NCBI RefSeq assembly: GCF_023650955.1
Contig: NZ_CP098039.1
Span: forward strand, 930,001 to 994,000
Reading direction: 5' to 3'
Length of the DNA: 64,000 nt
DNA from: Thermosynechococcus sp. HN-54
GTDB taxonomy: Bacteria; Cyanobacteriota; Cyanobacteriia; Thermosynechococcales; Thermosynechococcaceae
Positions 17,336-26,792 of this stretch are shown here, one piece after another; position 1 is the first letter of the stretch; each line of letters begins with the position of its first letter. The notes beneath the pieces were generated by a model. The model was not told where the DNA came from. It ran no database searches and worked only from the letters and a program-made list of their open reading frames with translations. Made by a program: the position numbers and the translations under genes.

Positions 17336-19551
17336 CGGCTCTCGGCGAGGGGATGCAGGCGAAAGACACTCTGAATCATCGCCCAAGCCGTTTTAATTTC
17401 GGGAACGCGCACCTCATCCCATTGACCCGGTTGACAGTAGAGATAACGAATGAGACGGCGGCGCTTTGGCAATGAGAAGGGAAGGAACTGGACACCGATT
17501 TCAACGGCTTGGCTAGAACGCGAGCGTGCCCAGCGAATTTGAATCGGCAACGTCAGGTGAACTAGAGGGCTAGGCTCTGTAAATCGCAGTTCAGCTAATC
17601 CTTCGGCAAAAGGGATAGGGGGGGTAGCCGCAAGACGGATGCCTGCCCCCTCCTCTGATAAATTGAGTGTCTGCCCTTGATAGCGATCGCCCCCAAGTAT
17701 CAATTCACAAGGTTCCGAACGACAAAATCGCGGGTGCCGCCGCTGAGGGACATCAATGGCCACGAGAACGCACACCAGTAAAACTGCCAAGTTATAGGCA
17801 GACCAAATCATATTAATCAGAAGGCTATCGGGGTTGACAATCGTATCCTGCAAGAAAGAACTGCGCCAGATCAGGCCAACAATCGAGAGTATGGCAATGA
17901 GGACGAGGGGGCGAATCAATGGCCAGTTGATATTGATGTGGTGAGGATCAACGATACCTTTGGGCGTTACTTTGAAGGGCTTACCCTTGGGACTAATAAA
18001 TGTCCGTATCACTGTGATTGCCATCGGCAGGGCAATAATCGTTTCGTAAACATCTGACCAAAAGGCAGAGCGGCGGCCTTCGGTAAGCCACGAAAAGGCC
18101 ATCACATTGCCAAGGTAGTAGGGTAGGTAAAAGTAGAGGATCTCGTTAATGGTTGCCCGCAGCGGCGCAAGACCAAAGAGCAAAAAGGCCAAGGGAGCCA
18201 AGAGAAAAATGACGCGGGGAATGGAGAGCAGCCAATAGAGCACACCCAAGCTATGGTAAAAACGCTGCAACAAGTTCAGGTTGGGAATCGTCAAGAAATT
18301 GGACTTCAAAAAGAGCATCTGCAACGTCCCCTGCCCCCAGCGCAGCCGTTGGTTGATGTAGGCACCGATTGTTTCTGGAGACATGCCAGCAGAGAGGGCT
18401 TCGTTGAGGTACTTCACTCGATAGCCGCGCCCTTGGAGGTACATGGAGGTCAAGTAATCTTCGGTAATGCTGTCGGTGGGAATGCCGCCAATTTCATCGA
18501 GGGCACTACGGCGAATGACAAAGCACGTCCCACAGCAGATAACGGCATCAAAAAAGTCGCGACTAGGTTGAATAAACCGAAAAAAGAGCGTTTGCTCATT
18601 GTTGAGGATGCCTTCAAGACCGAGATTCACCGTTATTGGATCCTCGTTGAAAAAGTGTTGCGGTGTCTGCACCATCGCCGTGTTCGGGTCTTGGAAAAAG
18701 CCGACGGTACGGGTAAGGAAGTTGCGGCTGGGCACAAAATCCGCATCAAAGACTGCAATTAACTCGCCCCTGAGCGTAGGTAAAGCATGGTTAATGTTGC
18801 CGGCTTTGGCATGGCGGTTGTCGGGGCGATCGCGATATTCACAGCCGAGTTCTGCGGCAAGGGCACGCACCGCCGGACGACGGGTATCATCGAGCAGGTA
18901 AATACGCTTGTGGGGATAGTCCATGGCTTGGCAGGCAATGACTGAGCGGCGCAGAATCTCGACATCTTCGTTGTAGGTGGGCAAGATCACATCCACCCAA
19001 GGCAAATACTCACCGCGAATTACAGCTTGACTCAGGCGATCGGCCTCAGGGCTACGGTTTTTGGAAAAGATACACAGGGCAAAGAAGCAAATGGTGTTCG
19101 TCAGGGTCAGCAGTTCAGCAATGAATAAAAGAATCGAAATCGTGCCATTGAGGGGATCATCCAAGTTGAGGCTGTTAAAAAAACGCCAGAGAATGTACCG
19201 CAACGCCAACAGGGTCAACCCCAAACTGACAATGAGGCGTGACCAGAAATTGGGCTTGGGGGAAATCTCTTTCAGAAAAAACGTAATAGCAATCCAGACC
19301 AGTGTGGGCAATAGGAGTGCTTGTAGCGTTGTTCCCTCAGCCCGCAGCAGTGCCTTGCCAGCATACCAACAGCCCACCAAGTTGGGGAAAAGATTGCGCC
19401 AGTCCAGTTGAGCCACCACTACGGCAAGGAACGTAGCATACCCCAACAGCAAGAACCAAGCATCGGTGGCGGTTCGTTTGAAGGTAAGGAGGGCAACAGG
19501 GAGATGTTTTCGGGCAAGGGGCGAGATTTTTTTTGTAATCACACTCGTCAT
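17332..19551 (-). CDS. Cellulose-synthase-like GT2 glycosyltransferase with PilZ domain (copy 1)
   Basis: 739 residues from ATG 19551 (MTSVITKKIS); an in-frame extension of 11 codons is less likely. N-terminal membrane helices surround residues 30-160. The processive GT2 core follows: LLDDTRRP (Asp221-222), FDADF (269-271), TEDYLT (363-365) and QRLRW (401-405), the D,D,D,QxxRW set of cellulose synthases. After more helices comes a PilZ domain with RRHPR (about 604-608) and NLSEEGAG (about 630), the c-di-GMP contacts. It should polymerise a beta-glucan across the plasma membrane under c-di-GMP control. No BcsB is near. It is a close paralogue of copy 2, with its own 546-bp upstream gap. Confidence 0.9.
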   Translation of the reverse strand: MTSVITKKISPLARKHLPVALLTFKRTATDAWFLLLGYATFLAVVVAQLDWRNLFPNLVGCWYAGKALLRAEGTTLQALLLPTLVWIAITFFLKEISPKPNFWSRLIVSLGLTLLALRYILWRFFNSLNLDDPLNGTISILLFIAELLTLTNTICFFALCIFSKNRSPEADRLSQAVIRGEYLPWVDVILPTYNEDVEILRRSVIACQAMDYPHKRIYLLDDTRRPAVRALAAELGCEYRDRPDNRHAKAGNINHALPTLRGELIAVFDADFVPSRNFLTRTVGFFQDPNTAMVQTPQHFFNEDPITVNLGLEGILNNEQTLFFRFIQPSRDFFDAVICCGTCFVIRRSALDEIGGIPTDSITEDYLTSMYLQGRGYRVKYLNEALSAGMSPETIGAYINQRLRWGQGTLQMLFLKSNFLTIPNLNLLQRFYHSLGVLYWLLSIPRVIFLLAPLAFLLFGLAPLRATINEILYFYLPYYLGNVMAFSWLTEGRRSAFWSDVYETIIALPMAITVIRTFISPKGKPFKVTPKGIVDPHHININWPLIRPLVLIAILSIVGLIWRSSFLQDTIVNPDSLLINMIWSAYNLAVLLVCVLVAIDVPQRRHPRFCRSEPCELILGGDRYQGQTLNLSEEGAGIRLAATPPIPFAEGLAELRFTEPSPLVHLTLPIQIRWARSRSSQAVEIGVQFLPFSLPKRRRLIRYLYCQPGQWDEVRVPEIKTAWAMIQSVFRLHPLAESR

Positions 19552-20097
19552 TTTTGATACGCAGGGAAACACACTAAAGCTCAAATATCGCTTGAGGAAT
19601 ACTCAAAACAGGAATTTAGGCAACAAAAACCAAGGCAGAAATCTTTGAAGAGTTTCTAATTTTTTGAAGGGCTTTTTAAGGATTTTTAGGAATTGGATCA
19701 AATCTAGAACTTCTCTACTGGAATCAACCAACAGAGGAGTATTTTTGAGCTTAAGAAAAAACTAATTTCGGGTCTTAGCCCCTCGAAAAACTTGCCTTTT
19801 AGTCTCCAAGGATAGTAGGCAGATCAGCAAAGAAAAAGAGCCTTGCTGTTTTACTTGCAGACAATTGTTTTTTGCCATAGGATATCTCTATTGAGCAAGA
19901 AACCTATTCTTTAGTTTAGCTGAAAGCCCGGAAAGAATAAAAGTGATACGTGATACGTAGAGCTGACGTTTGTCCCAAAGACTAAGGACAGAAAGAATTC
20001 TTGCCCATTAAGTCAGGAGGATAGCCAGAAATGCTGCCCAGCCCAACAGCAAGAGCCAAATACCAACAACACCCGGACTTTTTTGAGTCGCAAGGGC
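19552..20097. other. AT-rich intergenic gap between the two GT2-PilZ genes
   Basis: 546 bp with no credible gene. It is clearly richer in A and T than its neighbours and must contain the promoter of copy 1. The part next to copy 2 (20034-20097) continues copy 2's reading frame past its stop and encodes a hydrophobic stretch, discussed as a finding. No terminator hairpin was recognised. Confidence 0.6.
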
Positions 20098-22305
20098 CTA
20101 CCGGCTTTCGGCAAGGGGATGCAGGCGAAAGACACTTTGAATCATTGCCCAAGCGGTCTTAATTTCAGGAACACGAATTTCATCCCATTGCCCCGGTTGG
20201 CAGTAGAGGTAGGGGATCAAGCGACGTTGTTCTGCCAAGGATAAGTCCACAAAGCGAATCCGCATTTCAACGGGTTGACTACTCCCCCCCTGCTGAAGCT
20301 GCATCAAGCGTTCTTGATCGTGCCAGCGTAGCTCCGCTGAAATCCATAGATCTGCGAGTTCACTGGGGGGCAAGAGGCGAAATTGGGCACTGTAGGTTCG
20401 CAATCCCTGCGGCGAAGGATGGTTTTCCCGACAGGTATCACAGCGGCGGATTTGCAAGCGGGCACCCTCTTCAGAAATATCCACAGTTTGCCCGATATAG
20501 CGATCGCCCCCAACGATGAGTTCACAGGGTTCAGCCCGCAGAAAGCGAGTAAAACGGCGCTGGGGGACATCAATGGCCACCAGCATACAGACCAATAGCA
20601 GCGACAAGTTATAGATTGACCAGACGACATTCACCGCCAAGCTATCGGGGTTGACAATTGTATCTTGGAGAGGGGAACTACGCCAGATCAGGCCGACAAT
20701 CGTCAAAATGGCAATAATCATCAGGGGGCGAATCAGGGGCCAGTTGATATTGATGCGATGGGGATCCACGATACCTTTGGGGGTGACTTTGAAGGTTTTG
20801 CCCTTAGGACGAATGAGCGTGCGGATGACGGTAATGGCCATCGGAAAGGCGATGATGGTTTCATAGACATCGGACCAAAAAGCAGAGCGGCGACCCTCTG
20901 TCAGCCATGAGAACGCCATGATATTCCCCAAGTAGTAAGGAAAGTAAAAGTAAAGAATCTCGTTGACTGTGGCGCGCAAAGGGGCAATACCAAAGAGCAA
21001 GAAGGCCAAGGGAGCCAAAAGAAAGATCACCCGTGGAATGGAAAGCAGCCAGTAGATGATACTCAGGGAATGGGAGAGGCGCTGCGTCAGCCACAGATTG
21101 GGCGCTGTGAAGAAATTCCCCCCCAGAAAGAGCATTTGCAGTGTGCCCTGCCCCCAGCGCAGCCGTTGGTTAATGTAGGCACTAATGGTCTCCGGCGACA
21201 TGCCAGCGGCCAAGGCTTCATTGAGGTATTTGACGCGATAGCCAAGGCTTTGCAGCTTAATGGTTGTCATGTAGTCTTCGGTGATACTGTCTGTGGGAAT
21301 GCCACCAATTTCATCGAGGGCACTACGACGAATCACAAAACAGGTGCCACAGCAGACAACGGAGTCCCAGTAGTCACGGCAGGGTTGAATAAAGCGAAAG
21401 AAAAGCGTTTGCTCATTGTTGAGGATGCCCTCTAGTCCTAGATTGACGGCGATGGGGTCTTCATTGAAAAAATGCTGCGGCGTCTGCACCATTGCCGTCT
21501 TGGGATCTTGGAAAAAGCCAACGGTGCGGGTGAGGAAGTTGCGCGTGGGCACGAAGTCGGCATCAAAGACGGTAATCAACTCCCCGGTGAGGGTGGGAAG
21601 CGCGTGGTTAATATTGCCCGCTTTAGCATGGCGGTTGTCGGGGCGATCGCGATACTCACAGCCGAGTTCTGCTGCCAAGGCACGCACTGCTGGCCGACGG
21701 GTATCATCGAGCAGGTAAACCCGCTTGTGGGGGTAGTCCATGGCTTGGCAGGCAATCACCGAACGCCGCAAAATATCTACCCCTTCGTTGTAGGTCGGTA
21801 AGATCACATCCACCCAAGGCAGATACTCACTGCGAATCACTGCTTGACTGAGGCGATCGGCTTCGGGTGTGCGGTCAATGGAGAAAATACAGTGAAAGAA
21901 AAAGGCCACGCTATTGAGAACCGTCAGCAGTTCCGCCAAAAAGAGGACGATGGAGATCGTGCCATTAAGGGGATCATCGAGATTCAAGCTGCCAAAAAAG
22001 CGCCACAGTTCATAGCGAATCCCTAGGAGGGCAATGCCGACACTAACGATGAGCCGTGACCAAAAAGTGGGTTTGGGGGAGAGTTCCTTGAGTAAAAACG
22101 TGATCGCTAGCCAAACAAAGGCGGGCAGTAGCAGTGCTTCAAGGGTTGTCCCTTGGGGGCGCATGATGGCTTGTCCCCCATGCCAAAAACCCACCAAATT
22201 GGGCAATAGATCCCGCCAGTCCACTTGCCAAAGCAACACCCCTAGGAGGGCGAGAATACCTAGGAGGACAAGCCAACCATCGGTTTGCAACAACTTGCGA
22301 CCCAT
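20098..22305 (-). CDS. Cellulose-synthase-like GT2 glycosyltransferase with PilZ domain (copy 2)
   Basis: 735 residues from ATG 22305, which lies 4 nt after the stop of the HlyD-like gene; a GTG at 22350 inside that gene is the alternative. It has the same architecture as copy 1: N-terminal helices, then LLDDTRRP, FDADF, TEDYMT and QRLRW, further helices, and a PilZ domain (RRFTR, DISEEGARL). The last 40 residues are almost identical to copy 1, while the PilZ segment is longer. With the HlyD-like protein it resembles the Xcs type of cyanobacterial cellulose machinery, in which an HlyD-like protein replaces BcsB. The polymer made is not proven by sequence. Confidence 0.9.
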   Translation of the reverse strand: MGRKLLQTDGWLVLLGILALLGVLLWQVDWRDLLPNLVGFWHGGQAIMRPQGTTLEALLLPAFVWLAITFLLKELSPKPTFWSRLIVSVGIALLGIRYELWRFFGSLNLDDPLNGTISIVLFLAELLTVLNSVAFFFHCIFSIDRTPEADRLSQAVIRSEYLPWVDVILPTYNEGVDILRRSVIACQAMDYPHKRVYLLDDTRRPAVRALAAELGCEYRDRPDNRHAKAGNINHALPTLTGELITVFDADFVPTRNFLTRTVGFFQDPKTAMVQTPQHFFNEDPIAVNLGLEGILNNEQTLFFRFIQPCRDYWDSVVCCGTCFVIRRSALDEIGGIPTDSITEDYMTTIKLQSLGYRVKYLNEALAAGMSPETISAYINQRLRWGQGTLQMLFLGGNFFTAPNLWLTQRLSHSLSIIYWLLSIPRVIFLLAPLAFLLFGIAPLRATVNEILYFYFPYYLGNIMAFSWLTEGRRSAFWSDVYETIIAFPMAITVIRTLIRPKGKTFKVTPKGIVDPHRININWPLIRPLMIIAILTIVGLIWRSSPLQDTIVNPDSLAVNVVWSIYNLSLLLVCMLVAIDVPQRRFTRFLRAEPCELIVGGDRYIGQTVDISEEGARLQIRRCDTCRENHPSPQGLRTYSAQFRLLPPSELADLWISAELRWHDQERLMQLQQGGSSQPVEMRIRFVDLSLAEQRRLIPYLYCQPGQWDEIRVPEIKTAWAMIQSVFRLHPLAESR

Positions 22306-22309
22306 GATT

Positions 22310-23560
22310 TTAGGTTCCAAAAACCACTTCGACGCTTTGGCCGACGCCACAGAAACGCTCGGCGCTTAAGTCCTCGGGTAGGTTGTTCAGTTGAACGTCA
22401 ACCGCCAGTTCGTTGCGAACAAGATCGGGAGGGGGCACGGCCACGTTTTCCCCCACTTCGACTTTACCTGGCCCACCACGAATGGCGCGGACAATGCCCT
22501 TTAGCCGGCGATCGCTCCCATCCAGTAAACGCACGGTAGCCTCCTGTCCGATCCGCAGGCGCGGATTATCTCGCTCCGCCACCAATGCCGTTGCCCAGAC
22601 ATCATTACAATCTAGAACCTTAACGATTGGATCGCCGGCAGTGAGCGGAATGCCTAAATCCCCCGTTTTGTGGATCACAGACCAAACGACTGCAGTCGTC
22701 GGTGCTTTCACTGGGGCAACTCGTTGCAGGGAGAGTTGCTGTTTGATATTGGCAATTTCACGGCGTAGCTCCCCAATGGTGGTGGCCACTGCCAAAAGTT
22801 CAACATCAATGTCAACGAGTTCAAGTTGTAAATCAATCAGGCGGATTTGGGGAAAGCTAAATGTGCGCGAAGCATCCAGTTGTAGTCCTTGGCGAGCCGC
22901 TTGTAGGGCAGTTCGTTGACGGCGTAGTTCGGCTTGTTTACTCTCAACAAATTTCGCCGCTTGCTTGGCACGGGAAACCGCTTCATCGGCTAATTGGCGC
23001 GCCACAGCTCCTGTTTCCACTAAGCTGGTGTAGCGATCGGCCTCAATGCGGGCAATGGCAAGGGCTTCCTGGGCTTGGCGGAGTTCCCCTAGGGTGCGCT
23101 GCACTGCTTCTTGGGCAAAGCGAATTTCGAGAGCTTGCTGACTCTGTTGATAGCGATCGAGCTGGTTGATGAGAGCCATGCGGCTATTGCGTTTCTGTTG
23201 GAGTCCCTGCTGCTGCGAAAGGGCAACATTGAGTCGAGTTTCCAGATTTTGGCGATCGGTTTCCAGTTGGGGATTGCGATCGTTGCGGATGGTACCAATT
23301 TCCGTGCCTGCACTCAGGAGTTCGCCGGGGCGCAGTGGTTCTAGGGTTAAGGTACCGGGAATCGTCGCATAGAGGGTAATGACTGTGCCATTGAGATAGC
23401 CTACCCGACTGACCACATTCCGCTGTCGCCACCAGAGGAGATAGACAGCTAAGCCAATGAGCGTCACCCCTAGGCCAATCCGAACCACCCGAAAAATGCG
23501 GCGCCGTGTCTCAGTTTGTGGGGGTTTGTTCGCAACTGCACTCGAAGATGAGGTATTCAT
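22310..23560 (-). CDS. HlyD-like membrane adaptor of the glucan synthase operon
   Basis: 416 residues from ATG 23560. A single N-terminal membrane helix (VVRIGLGVTLIGLAVYLLWW, about residues 25-45) precedes a periplasmic part. A biotinyl-lipoyl-like half (TIPGTLTLEPLRPGELLSAG) is followed by a long alpha-helical hairpin with heptads (residues 95-260), then the returning barrel with VKAPTTAVVWSVIHKTGDLG. This is the adaptor architecture used to bridge inner-membrane transporters to outer-membrane ducts. Its ATG overlaps the stop of the frameshifted upstream gene (ATGA), and copy 2 of the GT2 gene starts 4 nt behind its stop, so all three form one operon. No TolC-like partner is nearby. Confidence 0.87.
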   Translation of the reverse strand: MNTSSSSAVANKPPQTETRRRIFRVVRIGLGVTLIGLAVYLLWWRQRNVVSRVGYLNGTVITLYATIPGTLTLEPLRPGELLSAGTEIGTIRNDRNPQLETDRQNLETRLNVALSQQQGLQQKRNSRMALINQLDRYQQSQQALEIRFAQEAVQRTLGELRQAQEALAIARIEADRYTSLVETGAVARQLADEAVSRAKQAAKFVESKQAELRRQRTALQAARQGLQLDASRTFSFPQIRLIDLQLELVDIDVELLAVATTIGELRREIANIKQQLSLQRVAPVKAPTTAVVWSVIHKTGDLGIPLTAGDPIVKVLDCNDVWATALVAERDNPRLRIGQEATVRLLDGSDRRLKGIVRAIRGGPGKVEVGENVAVPPPDLVRNELAVDVQLNNLPEDLSAERFCGVGQSVEVVFGT

Positions 23561-24023
23561 ATTTTTTGTCTCCACTCCCCCGCCTCAGCAATGTACGCCG
23601 CGGGAAGTCCGTGTTCCTCTGCCCCCTTGAGGATTGTCTCGAGATAATCGCCTGCCGGCAACAGGGTCTGATCAATGAAATCCTCCCCTGCCCCATAGGC
23701 CAAGGCTGTCATGGTCTGCCCTGTGGACGCGATGACTTTGACAAATGCATGGCGGTAGTGTCCGCCCCTTCATCATAATAATCTAGTCGTTCAATCTCTG
23801 CTGCCGTACAGGAGTAAATGCCCCCCCAGACGGAATGGTTAGGATGGGGGACGAGATTAGCTTTGCCAGTGCCATCCTCACTGCGTTTGTTAAAGACAAG
23901 ACGATAGCTGCATAGTTGAGCAATTGCCGCCTCCGGCACCCTACCTAAGCGACGTTTTTTTGGGGCAGTACAGAGGTTGCTGCCGTAGGCAAAGTACCTA
24001 AGAAAGTGCCTAATCGTACTCAC
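23557..24023 (-). pseudogene. Gamma-glutamylcyclotransferase-like gene, frameshifted
   Basis: The first 85 codons, from a GTG at 24023, encode RYFAYGSNLC and a typical GGCT-fold sequence up to EIERLDYYDEG. There the frame runs out into an unrelated tail ending at 23709. In the next frame the missing half continues without gap: HYRHAFVKVIASTGQ, then GAGEDFIDQTLLPAGDYLETI and a stop at 23557 that overlaps the HlyD start as ATGA. One extra G in the G4 run (23765-23768 on the plus strand reads CCCC) restores a complete protein of about 155 residues. It is either a fresh mutation, a sequencing error in a homopolymer, or slippage. Confidence 0.85.
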
Positions 24024-24047
24024 CCTATTCTGCTTGCTTATTGAGAC

Positions 24048-24548
24048 TTATTGAGAGGTCAAGTGTATTTTACTTTGAGCCAGAGAAGGGTTAGTGGAGT
24101 AGTGCAGTTGCCGATAGGCTTCCATCAGGGCGATCGCCACCGAGGCCGAAAGGTTCAAACTGCGCACCGCCGGCTGCCACATGGGAATTTTTAAGAAGGC
24201 ATCACAGGTGGCCAAGACATCGGCGGGGATGCCATCGGGTTCACTGCCAAAGACCAGCCAATCGCTCTCAGCAAAGCTAAAGTCCCAGTAAATCTGCTGT
24301 GCCGAAGGTTCAAAGGCAACAAGGCGTCCGCCGCTATGGGTGGTTTTTAGAAATGTCGGCCAGTCAGGGTGGCAGTACAGAGTGACATACGGCCAATAAT
24401 CCAGACCTGCCCGCTTGAGGTAGCGATCGCTCAGCTCAAACCCCAAGGGTTCAATCAGATGCAGGGGGGTCTGGGTGGCAGCACAGGTACGGGCAATATT
24501 ACCTGTATTGGGGGGAATCTGGGGATGGACAAGTACCACAGCAGGCAT
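24048..24548 (-). CDS. trmL: tRNA (cytidine/uridine-2'-O-)-methyltransferase, SPOUT family
   Basis: Methylates the 2'-O of the wobble nucleotide (position 34) in certain leucine tRNAs. At 166 residues from ATG 24548 (MPAVVLVHPQIPPNTGN) it is the short stand-alone form. The three SPOUT motifs can be read: HPQIPPNTGNIARTC, LVFGSEPDGIP, and IPMWQPAVRSLNLSASVAIAL with the AdoMet-binding knot. An upstream extension of 18 codons exists but is not conserved in character. It lies 31 nt behind lpxA and may be the last gene of that operon. Confidence 0.93.
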   Translation of the reverse strand: MPAVVLVHPQIPPNTGNIARTCAATQTPLHLIEPLGFELSDRYLKRAGLDYWPYVTLYCHPDWPTFLKTTHSGGRLVAFEPSAQQIYWDFSFAESDWLVFGSEPDGIPADVLATCDAFLKIPMWQPAVRSLNLSASVAIALMEAYRQLHYSTNPSLAQSKIHLTSQ

Positions 24549-24579
24549 CGTCTTGGTTTTGGAGGCATCAACAGGAGAC

Positions 24580-25389
24580 TTAATCAGTGGTCGATCGAGC
24601 ACTAGGGGTTAAGCCCCGCCGTCCCTCTTCGCGGGCATAGGTCAAAAAGCGCTGGAGATGTTCCAAGTGCTCTGAAGGAGGCAGTGTTGCCAATTGGGCG
24701 ATCGCCTGAGCCAAGGGCAAGTCACGGCGATAGAGAATCCGAAAGGCTTCCTTGAGGTCTCGCATTTCTGCCTCTGTCACCCCTGCCCGCCGCAGTCCCA
24801 CCTGATTCAGTGCCCGAACCCGTGCCGGGTGACCTTCCACCAGCATATAGGGAGGTACATCGCGATCCACCCGTGCCATTGCCCCCACCATCGCCAAGCG
24901 ACCAATGTGCACAAACTGGTGAATGCCCACCATACCGCCAATGCGGGCTTTCGACTCAATGCAAACATGACCAGCGATCGAAGCGGCATTCGTAATGACC
25001 ACCTGATCCTCAATCACACAATCATGAGCCACATGGACATAGGCCAGCAGTAGATTATGGTTACCAATGATCGTCGCATCCCCTTCACCATTGGCGCGGT
25101 TAATTGTCACAAACTCGCGAATCGTGTTGTAATCACCAATGCGTAGGGCACTGTTGGCACCCGTATATTTTTGATCCTGAGAGGCCGTACCGATAATTGC
25201 TCCCGAAAAGATGCGATTGCCGACCCCCACTTCCGTTGGCCCTTCAATAATCACATGGGCGCCAATTTCCGTATGGGCACCGACGCGCACGTGTTCGCCA
25301 ATCACGGCATAGGGGCCGACCCGAACTGTGGGATGCAGTTCAGCACTGGGGTGAATGACAGCAGTGGGATGGATGAGCGTTTGCATCAT
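24580..25389 (-). CDS. lpxA: UDP-N-acetylglucosamine acyltransferase
   Basis: First acyl transfer of lipid A synthesis: a hydroxyacyl chain from ACP to the 3-OH of UDP-GlcNAc. The N-terminal two thirds are hexapeptide repeats of a left-handed beta helix (IHPTAVIHPSAELHPTVRVG...). The catalytic region TIREFVTINRANGEGDATIIGNHN is present, of which HDCVIEDQVVI with its active-site His follows. 269 residues is normal. It is the last core gene of bamA-lpxC-fabZ-lpxA, 9 nt behind fabZ. Confidence 0.95.
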   Translation of the reverse strand: MMQTLIHPTAVIHPSAELHPTVRVGPYAVIGEHVRVGAHTEIGAHVIIEGPTEVGVGNRIFSGAIIGTASQDQKYTGANSALRIGDYNTIREFVTINRANGEGDATIIGNHNLLLAYVHVAHDCVIEDQVVITNAASIAGHVCIESKARIGGMVGIHQFVHIGRLAMVGAMARVDRDVPPYMLVEGHPARVRALNQVGLRRAGVTEAEMRDLKEAFRILYRRDLPLAQAIAQLATLPPSEHLEHLQRFLTYAREEGRRGLTPSARSTTD

Positions 25390-25398
25390 CGCTTGTCA

Positions 25399-25860
25399 CT
25401 AGTCCACCAGCGAGAACATCATCTCGCCCTCACAGACCAATTGGCCATTCACCTCAGCCCGTCCTTGCATTTTGCCAATACGCTGCTGTTTAACGACGAG
25501 AAGTTCCGCCCGCAGGATCAACTGATCCCCCGGCACCACGGGACGGCGAAAGCGTACTTTATCAATGCCCGCAAAGACAGAGAGCTTATCCTTTGCCCAA
25601 TTCATTTGCATTAGGACAACGCCTCCCACTTGGGCAAGGGCTTCAACAATGAGCACCCCCGGCATAATCGGACGGCCGGGAAAATGCCCCTGAAAAAAGG
25701 GTTCGTTGATGGTCACGTTTTTTAGCCCCACGGCATACTTTTCTGGCACGTAGTCAATGATGCGATCCACCAGCAGAAAGGGATAGCGATGGGGAAGCAA
25801 TTGTTGGAGATCAGTCACCGTCAGCACAGAAGTGGGTGGGCAGTCAGTCAACGTTGGCAT
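25399..25860 (-). CDS. fabZ: 3-hydroxyacyl-ACP dehydratase
   Basis: Removes water from 3-hydroxyacyl-ACP in fatty-acid elongation. The hot-dog fold signature is complete: [14 protein letters not shown], then [22 protein letters not shown] with the catalytic His and Glu. ATG at 25860 gives 153 residues, the usual size; a GTG at 25896 would add 12 residues and cannot be excluded. Position between lpxC and lpxA is the classic arrangement, balancing acyl supply between membrane lipids and lipid A. Confidence 0.95.
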   Translation of the reverse strand: MPTLTDCPPTSVLTVTDLQQLLPHRYPFLLVDRIIDYVPEKYAVGLKNVTINEPFFQGHFPGRPIMPGVLIVEALAQVGGVVLMQMNWAKDKLSVFAGIDKVRFRRPVVPGDQLILRAELLVVKQQRIGKMQGRAEVNGQLVCEGEMMFSLVD

Positions 25861-25923
25861 AGGAGTCGGGGTCAGCTTCACATCAAAGATATACACAAAA
25901 TCATAGGGGAGAATGGTTGCTGA

Positions 25924-26781
25924 CTAAACCATCTGTCGCGCGATCGCCCGTGCCAATTGGGTATGCAGATGATGGCTCGCCCGGTAGGCCACATAATGTG
26001 CGATGGGCGGTGTCCCGAGGAGGGCTAAATCTCCCCAAAAATCCAGTAACTTGTGGCGAACAGGTTCATCGGCAAAGCGTAACGGCGGGTTGACCCAACC
26101 ACTGGCACTGCACACAAGGGCATTCTCTAAACTTCCCCCCTGAATCAGGCCTTGGCTGCGCAAATACTCCACTTGTTCGGCAAAACCAAAGGTGCGAGCA
26201 GGGGCAACGGCTAGCGCCAGTTCTGAAGGGGTAAAGCTACACCACTGACGCCCAATGGCCGCGTAAGGGAAGTCAATGCCATAGCTCAAGCGCAACTCAG
26301 GAGCAGGAATGGCACTGACAAAGGCTTCCCCTTGATAAACAGTAACGGGTTCCGCCAAAGAGACGACGGAGCGGGGAGCCTCCTGAGCCACCACCCCCAC
26401 TGCTTGAATGCCCTCTAACCAAGGTTGCGCCGAGCCATCGAGCACTGGTACCTCAGCCCCTCTCATCTCAATCGTGACATTATCTATGCCGGCGATCGCC
26501 AGTGCCGCCAAGAGATGTTCAACCGTGCGCACACTGGCACCATTGGCCACCAACTCCGTAGCCAACTGAGTGGATTTCACAGCCTCAATCTGAGCAGGAA
26601 TCACGGGGTGTCCCTCAAGGTCAAGGCGCACAAACTGTCGCCCCGTGTTGGCGGGTGCTGGCCGTAGAGTCACCTCAACCCATTGCCCGGAATGCAAGCC
26701 CAGCCCCGACCACTGGGAAGCTCCGCCAAGGGTCTGTTGCATCGTTGCCACTAAGGCTGTTGGTGCGGAGGCTGTTGTCAT
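25924..26781 (-). CDS. lpxC: UDP-3-O-acyl-N-acetylglucosamine deacetylase
   Basis: Zinc hydrolase and committed step of lipid A synthesis. Zinc ligands are readable in VEHLLAALAIAGIDN and in HKLLDFWGDLALLG (His and Asp); RTFGFAEQVEYLRSQGLI is another conserved block. 285 residues, slightly shorter than in enterobacteria but normal for cyanobacteria. It starts 12 nt behind bamA and is surely cotranscribed. Confidence 0.96.
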   Translation of the reverse strand: MTTASAPTALVATMQQTLGGASQWSGLGLHSGQWVEVTLRPAPANTGRQFVRLDLEGHPVIPAQIEAVKSTQLATELVANGASVRTVEHLLAALAIAGIDNVTIEMRGAEVPVLDGSAQPWLEGIQAVGVVAQEAPRSVVSLAEPVTVYQGEAFVSAIPAPELRLSYGIDFPYAAIGRQWCSFTPSELALAVAPARTFGFAEQVEYLRSQGLIQGGSLENALVCSASGWVNPPLRFADEPVRHKLLDFWGDLALLGTPPIAHYVAYRASHHLHTQLARAIARQMV

Positions 26782-26792
26782 CCGTCTTTCTC

